NCBI GenBank assembly: GCA_902596605.1
Contig: CACJUU010000003.1
Span: 1-64,000 of the forward strand
DNA: 64,000 bases
From: an uncultured Alphaproteobacteria bacterium
GTDB taxonomy: Bacteria > Pseudomonadota > Alphaproteobacteria > Rhodobacterales > Rhodobacteraceae
Reading direction: 5' to 3'
Shown here: piece after piece, positions 52,777-62,887 of the stretch
Layout of the letters: each line of letters starts with the position of its first letter
How positions within the stretch are numbered: the stretch's first letter is position 1
The notes under the pieces: generated by a model
Databases searched by the model: none
What the model was told of the DNA's origin: nothing
The model's input: the letters and a program-made list of their open reading frames with translations, nothing else
Translations under genes and position numbers: made by a program

Positions 52777-53713
52777 TATTGATCTCGCTTAAATATTTCT
52801 CTGCATCTAAAGCAGCCATGCATCCCATAGCAGCGGACGTTACTGCTTGCCTATAAATATTATCCACTAAATCCCCAGCGGCAAAAACTCCAGGAATAGA
52901 AGTTTTTGTAGTTCCTGGAACAGTAGACACATAGCCACTATCAAAAGTTTTGAGCTGATCTTTAATAAGATTTGAAGCAGGGGAATGTCCTATTGCTACA
53001 AAGACCCCTGAGCAAGTGATTTCAGATAATTTGTTGCTCAAAGTATCTTTTATCTGAATTCCAGTTACGCCTAGAGGATTATCTTCCCCTAATATGTCAG
53101 TTACTTCCTTATTCCATATGATTTCAATTTTTTCATTCTCAAAAAGACGTTTTTGTAAGATTTTCTCGGCTCGTAACTCATCTCTTCTATGGATCAAATA
53201 AACTTTAGAAGCAAATTTTGTTAAGAAAATTGCCTCTTCAACAGCCATATTTCCTCCCCCTATTACCGCAACTATCTTGTCTCTATAGAAAAAACCGTCA
53301 CATGTTGCGCACGCCGAAACCCCAAAACCTTTATATTTTTCTTCATTATCGAGTCCTAGCCAATTTGCTTGCGCTCCTGTCGCTAAAATTACTGACTCTG
53401 TCAAATATTGTGAACCACTATCTGTTTCAACAAAGAAAGGTCGTTCAGTAAGATTTACTTTTGAAACATGTTCGGAAATAATTTCGCATCCCAGATTACG
53501 GGCATGATCTTCCATATTTTTCATTAAGTCTGGTCCAAGTATTTCTTTCTCTCCAGGCCAATTCTCAACCTCGGTAGTTATCGTGAGCTGTCCACCTGGC
53601 TGTATTCCTTGAAAGAGGATTGGTGATAACATAGCGCGTGAAGCATATACAGCAGCTGTATAGCCTGCTGGACCTGAACCAATTATTAAAAGTTTAGTTT
53701 TTTTTGGAGACAT
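52766..53713 (-). CDS. trxB: Thioredoxin reductase
   Basis: The 315-residue FAD/NADPH enzyme that reduces thioredoxin. The FAD loop is IIGSGPAGYTAAVY near 11-24, the redox-active CATC in SACATCDGFFY near 141-144, the NADPH loop is VIGGGNMAVEEA, and GVFAAGDLVD lies near the end. The ATG at 53713 has GAGGA five bases ahead; an ATG seven codons earlier is rejected for that reason. It is placed between pgeF and purE, an odd functional mix in one operon. Confidence 0.95.
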   Translation of the reverse strand: MSPKKTKLLIIGSGPAGYTAAVYASRAMLSPILFQGIQPGGQLTITTEVENWPGEKEILGPDLMKNMEDHARNLGCEIISEHVSKVNLTERPFFVETDSGSQYLTESVILATGAQANWLGLDNEEKYKGFGVSACATCDGFFYRDKIVAVIGGGNMAVEEAIFLTKFASKVYLIHRRDELRAEKILQKRLFENEKIEIIWNKEVTDILGEDNPLGVTGIQIKDTLSNKLSEITCSGVFVAIGHSPASNLIKDQLKTFDSGYVSTVPGTTKTSIPGVFAAGDLVDNIYRQAVTSAAMGCMAALDAEKYLSEINNGN

Positions 53714-53737
53714 ATTATCCTCAAATTTTTTCATAGG

Positions 53738-54499
53738 TTACAAACAAATTATTGAAGCCATGCGGCCAAAGTCTCTCTCAGATTTATGATAGGCCCTTCT
53801 ATTTGAAAAAAATAATTCAGAATTTTCGTAAGTACACAAACCAAGATTATGTATATCATAAACTCCAAGCAGATTAAATCTACTTTCAATAAATAAAGTA
53901 AGATCAAAGAAATAATTACCATCCTCTTTGATAAAAAATTTTTCGAAACATGGATCAGCCTTTATAAAGCTCTCAACAAAATCTAATTTTACCTCATAGC
54001 ATTTTTTAGAAATAGTTGGACCAATTGCAACGGAAACTTTCTTCATATCGACGCCAAGATCTTTTAGAGAATTTAGTGCATTTTCACAGACCCCGGCAAG
54101 AGCACCTTTCCAACCTGCGTGAATAGCCAAGATGAATCCACTTTCACTTTCATGAGCCAAGATAGGAGAGCAATCGGCGGTTAGTATTCCAATCCCAATA
54201 CCCTTTAGATTGGTTATGACAGCATCTACTGGCTCGTAACTTAATTTGTCAAAGTCAGCTTTTTTATCAATAAATACCACCTTGTTTGTGTGTTGCTGGT
54301 TTGGAAAAAAAACTTTTTGACTTGAAATATCAAGCGCATCCAAGACCAACGCCCTATTTGCATAAATATTGCCTTTGCAATCGGTTGTATTTTCTGACAG
54401 ATTCAAACTAGAATATATGCCGGTGGAAACTCCACCGGACCTACCAAAAAAACCATGCTTTACAGATTGCAAGTTTTTGCTTTTGAACATTTTTACCAT
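53738..54499 (-). CDS. pgeF: Purine nucleoside / laccase-domain protein (YfiH, PgeF family)
   Basis: A 253-residue protein of the YfiH family. Zinc-site residues appear in FPNQQHTNKV, LTADCSPIL and AIHAGWKGAL. Members were first called laccases; E. coli PgeF edits mis-incorporated serine in peptidoglycan precursors, and other members act on purine nucleosides. Which role applies here is not decided. It follows the methyltransferase stop by one base. An inner ATG at 54490 is a second possible start. Confidence 0.88.
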   Translation of the reverse strand: MVKMFKSKNLQSVKHGFFGRSGGVSTGIYSSLNLSENTTDCKGNIYANRALVLDALDISSQKVFFPNQQHTNKVVFIDKKADFDKLSYEPVDAVITNLKGIGIGILTADCSPILAHESESGFILAIHAGWKGALAGVCENALNSLKDLGVDMKKVSVAIGPTISKKCYEVKLDFVESFIKADPCFEKFFIKEDGNYFFDLTLFIESRFNLLGVYDIHNLGLCTYENSELFFSNRRAYHKSERDFGRMASIICL

Positions 54500-54500
54500 A

Positions 54501-55559
54501 TCAGTTCAGGCCTTCTAGATGTCTTTTAGTTTTTGTTATCGCAATAACTTTAAAAAGAGAACCCATTTCATCGGGATCAATGAGTCTCTTTATTTCGGAC
54601 TCGATTGTTTTTGCTAAGGCTGAGCTGACATTTTTGGTTAAGCTTTTGAAGCGTTCCTCTATTCCAAGTTCGAGCAGAAAGTTTCGTTGTTCTTTAACCG
54701 GCGAAACATACAAATTTTTTTTAATAGCTATTTCTTTAAGGAGCCTGAAATTAACGTGCGAACTTAAATCACTTTGCCCTGGTTTTTCCAAAACACCTCT
54801 AAATTTATGGTTGTTTACGGCTTGAAGGGTATCCCCAATACCTGAAATGTTTCCATAATCTACCAAAAGCAAAACACCATCATATTTGATTAAATGATTA
54901 CAAATATTTGAAAAAATCGAGATAGTCCGTTCAGAATATTCAAGCGTATCTCCTATTTTAAAATCTGAAAAAATACTGTCACCAGGCACCCAGATCTTAT
55001 TATCTAAAGTGAAACAAAGTTTATCATTTTTTATTGCTATTTTTTTTTCGTGCCAGCCTTCGTTACTTCTCACATATTGGTTTATAGGAAGGGCATCAAA
55101 AAATTCATTCGCAATAATTATTTGTGGTTCTAAACTCAAGCCTTTGATATCTGATATCCACTTAACTTTTTCATTTTTGAGATTTTCTTTTTGCAAAGTT
55201 ATCAGTCTCTCGGATTTTTCCAAAATTGTTATCTCAAGGCTTATTTTATTATTGGTAACCTTATAAATAGTTCTAATGGCGTCCTTTAGAAGTGTTCCTC
55301 TACCAGACCCGAGCTCTGTTATAGATAGACGTTTTTTATTTATGAATTCTTGGTAAAAATTCAATGCCCATAGCCCTATAAGCTCACCAAATGTTTGAGA
55401 GATCTCTGGAGATGTAATGAAGTCACCATCTCCCCCTAATACTTGATTGGATGTGTAATATCCATTTTTATCATCCCACAAGCATATTTCCATATATTGT
55501 GATATGCTTATTGGACCACTTTTTTTTATTAAATCTTTTATCTTTTTTTCAATTTGCAT
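54501..55559 (-). CDS. MidA/NDUFAF7-like SAM-dependent methyltransferase
   Basis: A 352-residue protein of the COG1565 (DUF185) family. The N-terminal part has ISISQYMEICLWDDKNGYY and GDFITSPEISQTFGELIG, then the SAM loop ELGSGRGTLLKDAI near 78-91. The mitochondrial relative NDUFAF7 methylates an arginine in complex I; the bacterial substrate is not established. The lgt-MidA-pgeF order is common in alphaproteobacteria. It overlaps the lgt end by 11 bases. Confidence 0.86.
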   Translation of the reverse strand: MQIEKKIKDLIKKSGPISISQYMEICLWDDKNGYYTSNQVLGGDGDFITSPEISQTFGELIGLWALNFYQEFINKKRLSITELGSGRGTLLKDAIRTIYKVTNNKISLEITILEKSERLITLQKENLKNEKVKWISDIKGLSLEPQIIIANEFFDALPINQYVRSNEGWHEKKIAIKNDKLCFTLDNKIWVPGDSIFSDFKIGDTLEYSERTISIFSNICNHLIKYDGVLLLVDYGNISGIGDTLQAVNNHKFRGVLEKPGQSDLSSHVNFRLLKEIAIKKNLYVSPVKEQRNFLLELGIEERFKSLTKNVSSALAKTIESEIKRLIDPDEMGSLFKVIAITKTKRHLEGLN

Positions 55560-56454
55560 CAAGATTTCGCTTGGTGATCAAAAAAATCATTAAAAGTCCA
55601 AAAATAATCATCGGAATTGTGAGAAGTTGTCCCATTGATATTCCTACACCTGGGAAAAGCTCGACTACATATCCATAGGGATTTTCATTGGTTATAAAAA
55701 AAGCGTCAGGTTCTCTTAGAAATTCAATTGAAAACCTTATAACACCGTATCCTAGTAAAAAAGAGCCAAAAATGATGCCTGGTTTTTTAAGCGCTTTATA
55801 GAAAAAAACAAGATAATAAAAAATAAGCATCAAAACGATACCTTCAAAAAAAGCTTCATACAATTGCGATGGATGTCTGAAACAGGGTATTTCATTTGAG
55901 CTTGGACAAAATTTCCCCTGACCTTTTGTAAACTGGATACCAAATGTTGAGGTTGTTGGTTTACCCCAGAGCTCGCCATTAATAAAATTTGCAATTCTGC
56001 CAAAAAATAATCCAGGAGGGGATGCAAATGCGATCAAATCACCTAAAGACAACAAGCTAATTTTTTTCCTCATGCCAAATAGAATGCCAGCTATTAACAC
56101 TCCTAAAAAGCCTCCGTGAAATGACATCCCACCTTCCCATATATACAAAGTTCTAATGGGATTATCAAAATAGTATGCCGGTGCGTAAAAGAGACAATAC
56201 CCCAACCGACCCCCTACAATGATGCCCAAAATCATGTAGGTTATTAAATCATCTACTTCAGATCTTTCAATAATACTCGTATTGGAAAACCACAGGTCTT
56301 TATTTTGCACAAGCTTTGCCATAAAAAACCAAGCTAAAAGTATACCGGCTATATACGATAAACCATACCATTGTACATTGAGATGCAACCCAAATAAATT
56401 TAAAGTAAAAGCGGTCTCACTTATATTTGGATATTGAAAAATTTTTTCCTCCAA
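55549..56454 (-). CDS. lgt: Prolipoprotein diacylglyceryl transferase
   Basis: The inner-membrane enzyme adds diacylglycerol to the lipobox cysteine, the first step of lipoprotein maturation. Seven hydrophobic segments, SFHGGFLG and the signature FFGRIANFINGELWGKPT are present. The start is uncertain. TTG at 56454 (301 residues) is the only standard start giving a normal length. ATT at 56442 (297 residues) has GGAGG exactly five bases upstream and gives the more usual beginning FQYPNIS. A longer reading into the ubiK region has no family likeness. It heads the leftward operon down to purK. Its partner step, lnt, lies far away at 6745. Confidence 0.92.
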   Translation of the reverse strand: MEEKIFQYPNISETAFTLNLFGLHLNVQWYGLSYIAGILLAWFFMAKLVQNKDLWFSNTSIIERSEVDDLITYMILGIIVGGRLGYCLFYAPAYYFDNPIRTLYIWEGGMSFHGGFLGVLIAGILFGMRKKISLLSLGDLIAFASPPGLFFGRIANFINGELWGKPTTSTFGIQFTKGQGKFCPSSNEIPCFRHPSQLYEAFFEGIVLMLIFYYLVFFYKALKKPGIIFGSFLLGYGVIRFSIEFLREPDAFFITNENPYGYVVELFPGVGISMGQLLTIPMIIFGLLMIFLITKRNLDAN

Positions 56455-56517
56455 AAAAATAAAATTCCAATTATATTTTTGTTTAACGTTAAAATATAAA
56501 AATTTAAAGGAGAATCG

Positions 56518-56754
56518 ATGCAATTTAAAAACCCATTTATTGATAATCTTTCTAAAGTTATGGCCGATGCCTTTGGAGCAGCACATTCGGCCAAAAACGA
56601 AGCAGAGAATGTTTTCAAGACCTGGTTAGATGGTTGGTTAGCGGACAGGGACTTTGTTACAAGAGAAGAGTTTGAAGCACTTAAGCTAAGTGTGGAAGAA
56701 TTAAGGAATAAAAGTAAGCCGTCTACAAAAAGAAAGAAAAATTTAAAAAGCTAA
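56518..56754 (+). CDS. ubiK: UbiK-family accessory factor (BMFP domain)
   Basis: A 78-residue helical protein with a C-terminal coiled coil (FVTREEFEALKLSVEELRNK) and a basic tail. It matches the UbiK/YqiC family, which assists ubiquinone synthesis by binding UbiJ-type lipid carriers in E. coli. AAAGGAG lies six bases ahead of the ATG. Divergent from lgt across 63 bases; upstream of ybjN and proC. Confidence 0.85.
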   Translation: MQFKNPFIDNLSKVMADAFGAAHSAKNEAENVFKTWLDGWLADRDFVTREEFEALKLSVEELRNKSKPSTKRKKNLKS

Positions 56755-56855
56755 TATTTACAAGATATAGTGGAGATGAGGCTAGAATACCTAATTGTAG
56801 TAGAGATTTCAAAATTTTGTGGGTATACTGATAGAAAAAGAGGAGCAGTAACCCC

Positions 56856-57359
56856 ATGACACGAGCAACGTCAATTATTTTTTTAGATGAAACGCATCCA
56901 ATAGATGCCTTGGAACTAATAGCGCATGAAGAAAGCTGGGAATTCGCTAGAGATGATGATAATGAGATAATCGTTAGGATAGACGGAGGTTGGAAAAAGT
57001 ATACTATCAGTGCTAGCTGGAATGTATCGCGAAACCTCTTTAAAACGATTTGTACATTTGAAATGATCCCACCAAGAAAAAAACTGGTAAAGCTCTATGA
57101 AACTATCAATTTAGTGAATGGCAGTGATGTTGATGGTAGCTTCACCTATGATAATGTAGAACAATTAATGAATTACACTACTAACATATTATTTTCGGAC
57201 GAATTAATTATCTCAAATACAGAGCTAAGAGATTGGATAAAATCTTCTGTTGAAACAGCGGAAAAATTTTATCCGACCTTCCAAAAGAGCTGTTGGGGAG
57301 ATGTAATGCCAAAAGATGCTATGTCGGCAGCTTTTGGAAAGATAGCGGGTTACGCTTAG
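56856..57359 (+). CDS. ybjN: YbjN domain-containing protein
   Basis: A 167-residue protein of the YbjN family with an alpha/beta fold; it contains IDALELIAHEESWEF, the W-K-K-Y-T-I strand, and a C-terminal AAFGKIAGYA end. Such proteins look related to type III secretion chaperones and are tied to stress phenotypes in E. coli, without known reaction. GAGGAG lies about ten bases before the ATG. Stands between ubiK and proC, an order I know from other alphaproteobacteria. Confidence 0.84.
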   Translation: MTRATSIIFLDETHPIDALELIAHEESWEFARDDDNEIIVRIDGGWKKYTISASWNVSRNLFKTICTFEMIPPRKKLVKLYETINLVNGSDVDGSFTYDNVEQLMNYTTNILFSDELIISNTELRDWIKSSVETAEKFYPTFQKSCWGDVMPKDAMSAAFGKIAGYA

Positions 57360-57369
57360 GTAAATATAA

Positions 57370-58194
57370 GTGACTGCAGAAAAGAAAATTAATCAACGAA
57401 TTAAAATTATTGGTTGTGGCAAGATGGCGTCTGCAATCCTAGATGCGTGGTTAAAAAAATCAATATCGCCCCAAGATATTTATGTGGATGATCCGAAGCC
57501 CTCTGAGTGGCTACTTGAAAAAAAGAAACATGGGCTGAATATAAATACAAAAGCAGATGTATCATTTGATTATTGCTTTATAGGAGTAAAACCACAGTCT
57601 CTAGATGAGATTAAACTAAAGCTAAGAGGGCTTTCCAAAAAAAACGTTACTTTTGTTTCAATGCTTGCTGGGATTAGAATAAATAGACTTGAGGATATAA
57701 TTGGAAAAGATGAGTCGATTGTAAGGATAATGCCTAACTTACCTGCAGAGATACTAAAAGGCGTTACAGCAGTTAAAGAGAATAAATGGGTTGAACCAAA
57801 ACAGTCAAAGAATTTGGCTTTATTATTAGAGGCCTTTGGGGAAACAGTAAAATTTGTTGAAGAGAAAAAATTTGATGCTGTCACGGCAATTTCAGGTTCT
57901 GGCCCAGCCTACATTTTTCTAATTGCTGAGTTGATGACAGAAGTTGGTATTAATTTGGGTCTTTCTTATGATGAAGCTTTTAAATTGGTAAAGCATACAA
58001 TCGATGGTGCTGGAAGCTTAATAGTGAACTCATCGTTGCAGCCCCAAAAATTGAGGGAAAACGTAACCAGTCCTGGTGGAACGACCCATGAAGCGTTGGC
58101 CATATTGATGAACAAGGACAATGGTCTGCCAAAGATTTTCTCAGCAGCAATAAAAGCTGCAGCACAAAGATCAAAAGAGCTAAGTAAAGTTTAA
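57370..58194 (+). CDS. proC: Pyrroline-5-carboxylate reductase
   Basis: The 274-residue enzyme performs the last step of proline synthesis. The NADPH-binding loop is IIGCGKMASAIL near 13-24, and the family signature near the C-terminus is NVTSPGGTTHEAL. The serine/threonine-rich VTAISGSGPAYIFLIAE block is present. The start is GTG at 57370; an AGGTA lies about ten bases upstream. It follows ybjN by ten bases. Confidence 0.95.
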   Translation: MTAEKKINQRIKIIGCGKMASAILDAWLKKSISPQDIYVDDPKPSEWLLEKKKHGLNINTKADVSFDYCFIGVKPQSLDEIKLKLRGLSKKNVTFVSMLAGIRINRLEDIIGKDESIVRIMPNLPAEILKGVTAVKENKWVEPKQSKNLALLLEAFGETVKFVEEKKFDAVTAISGSGPAYIFLIAELMTEVGINLGLSYDEAFKLVKHTIDGAGSLIVNSSLQPQKLRENVTSPGGTTHEALAILMNKDNGLPKIFSAAIKAAAQRSKELSKV

Positions 58195-58239
58195 GCTTTT
58201 AATTAATGCTTTAAATCTGAAATTTTGATACTTTTAGAA

Positions 58240-58566
58240 ATGCCAGATTTTTTTGATACAGAATTAAGAGTGGGAGAGATCGTTAAAGCTGAAATTTTTA
58301 GGGAAGCTAAAAAACCAGCATACAAACTATGGATAAATTTTGGGGAAGAAATTGGGATTAAGACTTCGTCTGCTCAGATTACGGCTCTCTATACAACTCA
58401 AATGCTTGTAGGAAAGTTGGTAATAGCTGTAACAAATCTGGAGCCTAAGAAAGTTGGACCATTTATTTCGGAGGTCCTTGTACTTGGTGTCGATGGCAAA
58501 AATGTTGGTGATATTATTTTAATAGCACCTGAATATAAAGCTATTATTGGTAATAGGGTTCATTAA
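58240..58566 (+). CDS. CsaA/YgjH-like tRNA-binding protein
   Basis: A 108-residue single OB-fold protein of the tRNA-binding domain family (as at the C-terminus of MetRS): F-D-T-E-L-R-V-G-E-I-V near the start, KPAYKLWINFGEEIG and GVDGKNVGDIILIAP near the end. In Bacillus, CsaA has chaperone activity; the role here is unknown. The ATG at 58240 gives the usual length; a TTG 15 bases earlier is possible. No Shine-Dalgarno is seen. Confidence 0.85.
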   Translation: MPDFFDTELRVGEIVKAEIFREAKKPAYKLWINFGEEIGIKTSSAQITALYTTQMLVGKLVIAVTNLEPKKVGPFISEVLVLGVDGKNVGDIILIAPEYKAIIGNRVH

Positions 58567-58580
58567 GAGGGACCAATTAA

Positions 58581-59537
58581 ATGAAACCAAAAATAATCGT
58601 CACTAGAGATATACCTTATGAAGTAGAGTTAAAGTTAAAACAGTATTTTCGAGTTTCATTTAATCGCGAAGATAGAGTATTTAGTAACGATATATTAGAA
58701 AAAGCAATGGAAAATGCCGATGGAATAGTTTGTACTGTAACAGATAATATTACAGATAAGCTTCTTACTCTTCCCAACAAGAAAGTGAAAATCATTGCAA
58801 ATATTGGTGTGGGCGTAGATCATATAGATTTACAATCAGCCAAACAAAATAATGTTATCATCACAAATACTCCTGACGTATTAACAGAGGCTACTGTTGA
58901 TATAGCTACACTTTTACTTTTGTCTGTTACACGAAATGCATTTCTAATGGAAACAATGTTGCGACTGGGTGAATGGAAAGGTTTTTCTTTAACAGAGAAC
59001 CTGGGAGTCGGTGTTCGCGGAAAAACTCTTGGACTTGTAGGAATGGGAAGAATTGGTAAAGCTTTTGGAAAGCGTGCACATGAGGTATTTGGAATGAAAG
59101 TCCTTTACTATAATCGTTCCCCGGTTACGGATCTTAAATTTGAGGCAAGTGTTCGTTTTGACTTAGATGCATTGCTGGAAGAAAGTGATGTAATTTCTTT
59201 GCATCTGTCAAGCGACAAGGGAAATAAGAACTTTATTTCAAAAAGCAGAATGAAGAAAATAAGGCCCTCGTCATTTCTAATTAATACATCAAGGGGAGAT
59301 GTTATTGATCAAATGGCACTTATAGATTTACTGGAAAAGAAAAAACTTGCCGGTGCTGGTTTGGATGTCTTTCTTAATGAGCCAAAGGTTCCTCTCAGAC
59401 TCAGACGCTTATCAAATGTTACTTTGTACCCTCATATAGGATCGGCCACACATGAAACAAGAACACAAATGGGAATGCTGGCAGTTGAAAATTTAATTGC
59501 ATTTTTTAATGAAAAAAAGGTTGTCAACCAGTTATAA
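58581..59537 (+). CDS. D-isomer-specific 2-hydroxyacid dehydrogenase (glyoxylate reductase-like)
   Basis: A 318-residue NAD(P)-dependent dehydrogenase. The Rossmann loop is [17 protein letters not shown] near 150-165. Catalytic residues appear as Arg in [10 protein letters not shown], Glu in [11 protein letters not shown], and His in [11 protein letters not shown]. The sequence looks like glyoxylate/hydroxypyruvate reductases, fitting glycolate or serine metabolism, but substrate is not fixed. The stop overlaps carB, read the other way, by 14 bases. Confidence 0.9.
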   Translation: MKPKIIVTRDIPYEVELKLKQYFRVSFNREDRVFSNDILEKAMENADGIVCTVTDNITDKLLTLPNKKVKIIANIGVGVDHIDLQSAKQNNVIITNTPDVLTEATVDIATLLLLSVTRNAFLMETMLRLGEWKGFSLTENLGVGVRGKTLGLVGMGRIGKAFGKRAHEVFGMKVLYYNRSPVTDLKFEASVRFDLDALLEESDVISLHLSSDKGNKNFISKSRMKKIRPSSFLINTSRGDVIDQMALIDLLEKKKLAGAGLDVFLNEPKVPLRLRRLSNVTLYPHIGSATHETRTQMGMLAVENLIAFFNEKKVVNQL

Positions 59538-62500
59538 GATGTGAATGATATTTTTGTATAGCCCTTACCGACATCTTGCCCCCGCTATTTTCTTTAAGGC
59601 TGTTAATTGTAGCAATAATTCCACGAGATGTAGTATAGTAAGGGATCTTATTATTTAATGCTAAATATCGAATGTCTTTGCTATCTTCCAGCGATTGTTT
59701 GCCCTCAGTAGTGTTCATAACAATATCTATCTTTTTATCTTTCAGTAAATCCGAGATATTTGGTCGTCCTTCATAGACTTTCTTTACAGGTGAGCTATCA
59801 ACTCCCTCCCTATCTAAAAAGGATTTAGTTCCCTTTGTTGCAATAATTTTAAAACCGATCTTCTCAAGAATTTTACATGCGTCACCCATCTCTTTAGTTT
59901 TATCTTCATTTCTAATTGATAAAAATACCGTCCCAGATTTAGGAAACTGCATGCCTGCAGCAATCTGTGATTTGAAAAAAGCTCCCTCGAAGCTGTCCGC
60001 AATACCCATGACTTCTCCAGTTGAACGCATTTCGGGGGTTAAAACGGTATCGCTACCGGGTAGTCTATCAAAGGGTAACACAGCTTCTTTGACAGCCACA
60101 TAATTCAAATCTTTTCTATGGAAAGATAAACTGGATAGTCTTAAACCTATCATCAATTTTGCTGCTAGATTAGCTAGCGGTATTCCAGTCGTTTTAGATA
60201 TAAATGGAATTGTTCTGCTTGCCCGTGGATTTACCTCCAATACAAATATATCACTTTCTTTTACGGCAAATTGAATATTCATTAACCCTATTACGTCCAA
60301 TTCTTTGGCAAGAAGAGAAGATTGATATTTTATTTTCTCAATTATGTCCTTTCCAAGAGAGTGTGGTGGTAGAGAGCAGGCACTATCTCCTGAATGAATA
60401 CCTGCCTCTTCGATATGCTCCAAAATCCCTGCAACAAAACAATCTTCTCCATCGCTGATTAAGTCTACATCAACCTCTATCGCAGCACCCAAATAGCTAT
60501 CTAACAAAAGCGGAGTTTTACTGCTAATTTCTATGTTTGACTCTAAATATTTATTTAATTGCATTGGGTCATGAATTATTTCCATTGAGCTACCCCCTAA
60601 GACAAAAGAGGGTCTAGCAATTATTGGATAACTGAGGGATTCAGCAGCCTTTATGGCATTTGATTTTTTACCAACCGTCGTATTTTCAGGTTGTTTCAGT
60701 TTTAACTTTTCAATGACCTCTTTGAAGAGTTTTCGATCTTCTGAAATATTTATGGATTTGGGTGTTGTTCCTAAAATTTTAACACCCCTTCTATCAAGAT
60801 CATCGGCTAGTTTGAGCGGCGTCTGCCCTCCAAACTGCACAATTACCCCAATCAAATTGCCCTTTTTCTTTTCTTTTTCAATTATGTTCATTACTGACTC
60901 AAAGTTTAAAGGCTCAAAGTAAAGTTTGTCAGAGGTATCAAAGTCGGTAGAGACAGTTTCGGGATTACAATTAATCATTATAGTTTCAACGCCTTCTTCA
61001 CTAAGCGAGAAACAAGCATGACAGCAACAGTAATCGAACTCAATGCCTTGACCGATTCTGTTGGGACCACTGCCAAGAATTATTACTTTGTCTTTATTTG
61101 AGGGTTGAGCTTCACATATTTGGGTAGTAAAAGTGGATACGTCATAGGTAGAGTATAGATATGCGGCCTCGGACTGAAATTCGCCACCACAGGTATCAAT
61201 TCGCTTATATACTGGAAGTATACCGTACTTTCGTCTCTTATCTTGAATATTATCCAAAGGAGTAGACAACAATTTAGCTATTCTTTCATCACTAAACCCT
61301 CTAGACTTTGCCTCGCCCAAGACCTCCTGATTTATATCTGGGCCCGAGCTTGAAATACTTTTTTCAAATAGAATAAGTTCCTCTATTTGATTTAAAAACC
61401 ATTTGTCTATTCTTGTTATTTCGTATATTTCGTCAGTAGTGAAACCAATTCTAAAAGCTTGCCCAATAAGAAATATTTTCTCAGGAGTATTTTTGGATAA
61501 TTTTTTGTAAAGCGCGGGTTTATCCATATTGGTATGAATAATTGCAAGCCCAGAAGTTTTATTTTCAAGAGAGTTCAAAGCTTTTTGCAGACTTTCTTGG
61601 AATGTTGCCCCAATGGCCATAACCTCTCCAACCGATTTCATTGAAGTACCAAGCTCGTTTGATATCGACGGAAATTTTTCAAATGCGAAACGAGGTATTT
61701 TTGTAACAACATAATCGATCGTTGGCTCGAAGCTCGCGGGGGTAGTTTTTGTTATATCATTCTGCAACTCATCAAGTGTGTAGCCTATGGCTAGTTTCGC
61801 GGCAACTTTAGCTATTGGGAATCCTGTTGCTTTCGATGCAAGGGCAGATGATCTAGACACACGGGGGTTCATTTCAATAATTAGCATTTCTCCATTTTGC
61901 GGATTCACTGCCCATTGAACATTTGATCCGCCAGTTTCAACACCTATCTCTTTCAAAACTTCTAAAGAGTTGTTACGCATTTTCTGAAACTCTTTATCGG
62001 TAAGTGTCATCGCCGGTGCTATGGTTATGCTATCACCTGTATGGACTCCCATAGGGTCAAAGTTTTCAATAGAGCAAACTATAATGGCATTGTCATTTTT
62101 ATCTCTTATTACTTCCATCTCAAATTCTTTCCAACCTAGGAGGCTTTGATCGATAAGAATTTGATTAGCTGGCGATGCGTCTAAACCATTCATACAAATT
62201 TCTCTGAAGTCATTTTCGTTATAGGCAACTCCGCCACCTTTGCCTCCCAAAGTAAAACCGGGCCGAATAACTGCGGGCAAGCCAATTATATCTAATGCTT
62301 TTACAGCTTCGTCCAATGAATTAGCAATTTCAGATTTTGGGCTCTTTATTCCAATACTTTCCATTGACTGTTTGAAGAGTTTTCGATCTTCCGCTTTCTC
62401 TATTGCATCCCTATTAGCTCCGATAAGCGCAACATTATAATCCTTTAGCGTCCCTGCCTTATCCAACTCGATCGCAATATTAAGTGCCGTTTGTCCACCC

Positions 62501-62769
62501 ATAGTTGGTAAAATAGCATCTGGTTTTTCTATCTTAATAATTTTCTCTATTACTTCTGAATTTATTGGTTCTATGTAGGTAACATCGGCAAGTTCTGGAT
62601 CTGTCATAATTGTGGCGGGATTTGAATTAACTAGTATTACTCTAAGACCTTCTTCTTTGAGTGCCTTACATGCTTGAGCACCGCTGTAATCAAACTCGCA
62701 AGCCTGTCCTATAACTATGGGTCCTGCACCGATAATTAAAACTGACTTAATATCAATTAGTTTTGGCAT
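59524..62769 (-). CDS. carB: Carbamoyl phosphate synthase large subunit
   Basis: The 1081-residue enzyme makes carbamoyl phosphate for pyrimidine and arginine synthesis. Two homologous ATP-grasp halves are visible (about 1-400 and 560-935), each with the G-S-G/G-A-G-P-x-x-I-G-Q signature and the [16 protein letters not shown] end, an oligomerisation domain between, and a C-terminal MGS-like allosteric domain (about 940-1081). The small-subunit gene carA is not in this window, so the two are unlinked here. Divergent from aspS. Confidence 0.97.
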   Translation of the reverse strand: MPKLIDIKSVLIIGAGPIVIGQACEFDYSGAQACKALKEEGLRVILVNSNPATIMTDPELADVTYIEPINSEVIEKIIKIEKPDAILPTMGGQTALNIAIELDKAGTLKDYNVALIGANRDAIEKAEDRKLFKQSMESIGIKSPKSEIANSLDEAVKALDIIGLPAVIRPGFTLGGKGGGVAYNENDFREICMNGLDASPANQILIDQSLLGWKEFEMEVIRDKNDNAIIVCSIENFDPMGVHTGDSITIAPAMTLTDKEFQKMRNNSLEVLKEIGVETGGSNVQWAVNPQNGEMLIIEMNPRVSRSSALASKATGFPIAKVAAKLAIGYTLDELQNDITKTTPASFEPTIDYVVTKIPRFAFEKFPSISNELGTSMKSVGEVMAIGATFQESLQKALNSLENKTSGLAIIHTNMDKPALYKKLSKNTPEKIFLIGQAFRIGFTTDEIYEITRIDKWFLNQIEELILFEKSISSSGPDINQEVLGEAKSRGFSDERIAKLLSTPLDNIQDKRRKYGILPVYKRIDTCGGEFQSEAAYLYSTYDVSTFTTQICEAQPSNKDKVIILGSGPNRIGQGIEFDYCCCHACFSLSEEGVETIMINCNPETVSTDFDTSDKLYFEPLNFESVMNIIEKEKKKGNLIGVIVQFGGQTPLKLADDLDRRGVKILGTTPKSINISEDRKLFKEVIEKLKLKQPENTTVGKKSNAIKAAESLSYPIIARPSFVLGGSSMEIIHDPMQLNKYLESNIEISSKTPLLLDSYLGAAIEVDVDLISDGEDCFVAGILEHIEEAGIHSGDSACSLPPHSLGKDIIEKIKYQSSLLAKELDVIGLMNIQFAVKESDIFVLEVNPRASRTIPFISKTTGIPLANLAAKLMIGLRLSSLSFHRKDLNYVAVKEAVLPFDRLPGSDTVLTPEMRSTGEVMGIADSFEGAFFKSQIAAGMQFPKSGTVFLSIRNEDKTKEMGDACKILEKIGFKIIATKGTKSFLDREGVDSSPVKKVYEGRPNISDLLKDKKIDIVMNTTEGKQSLEDSKDIRYLALNNKIPYYTTSRGIIATINSLKENSGGKMSVRAIQKYHSHLITG

Positions 62770-62887
62770 TTAAATTTTTTCTTTAATTCGTGAAACTATA
62801 AGTGTACAAGAATTTATAAACATAACCCTTTTTAAAACTGTCACTAATAAAATCAATAAGTTTTTGGTTAGTGAATAGGTAGAATAG

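Noticed and set aside
62770-62887. Promoters in the carB/aspS divergent spacer
   Set aside because: At least two promoters must be present, but no -35/-10 pair stands out by eye.
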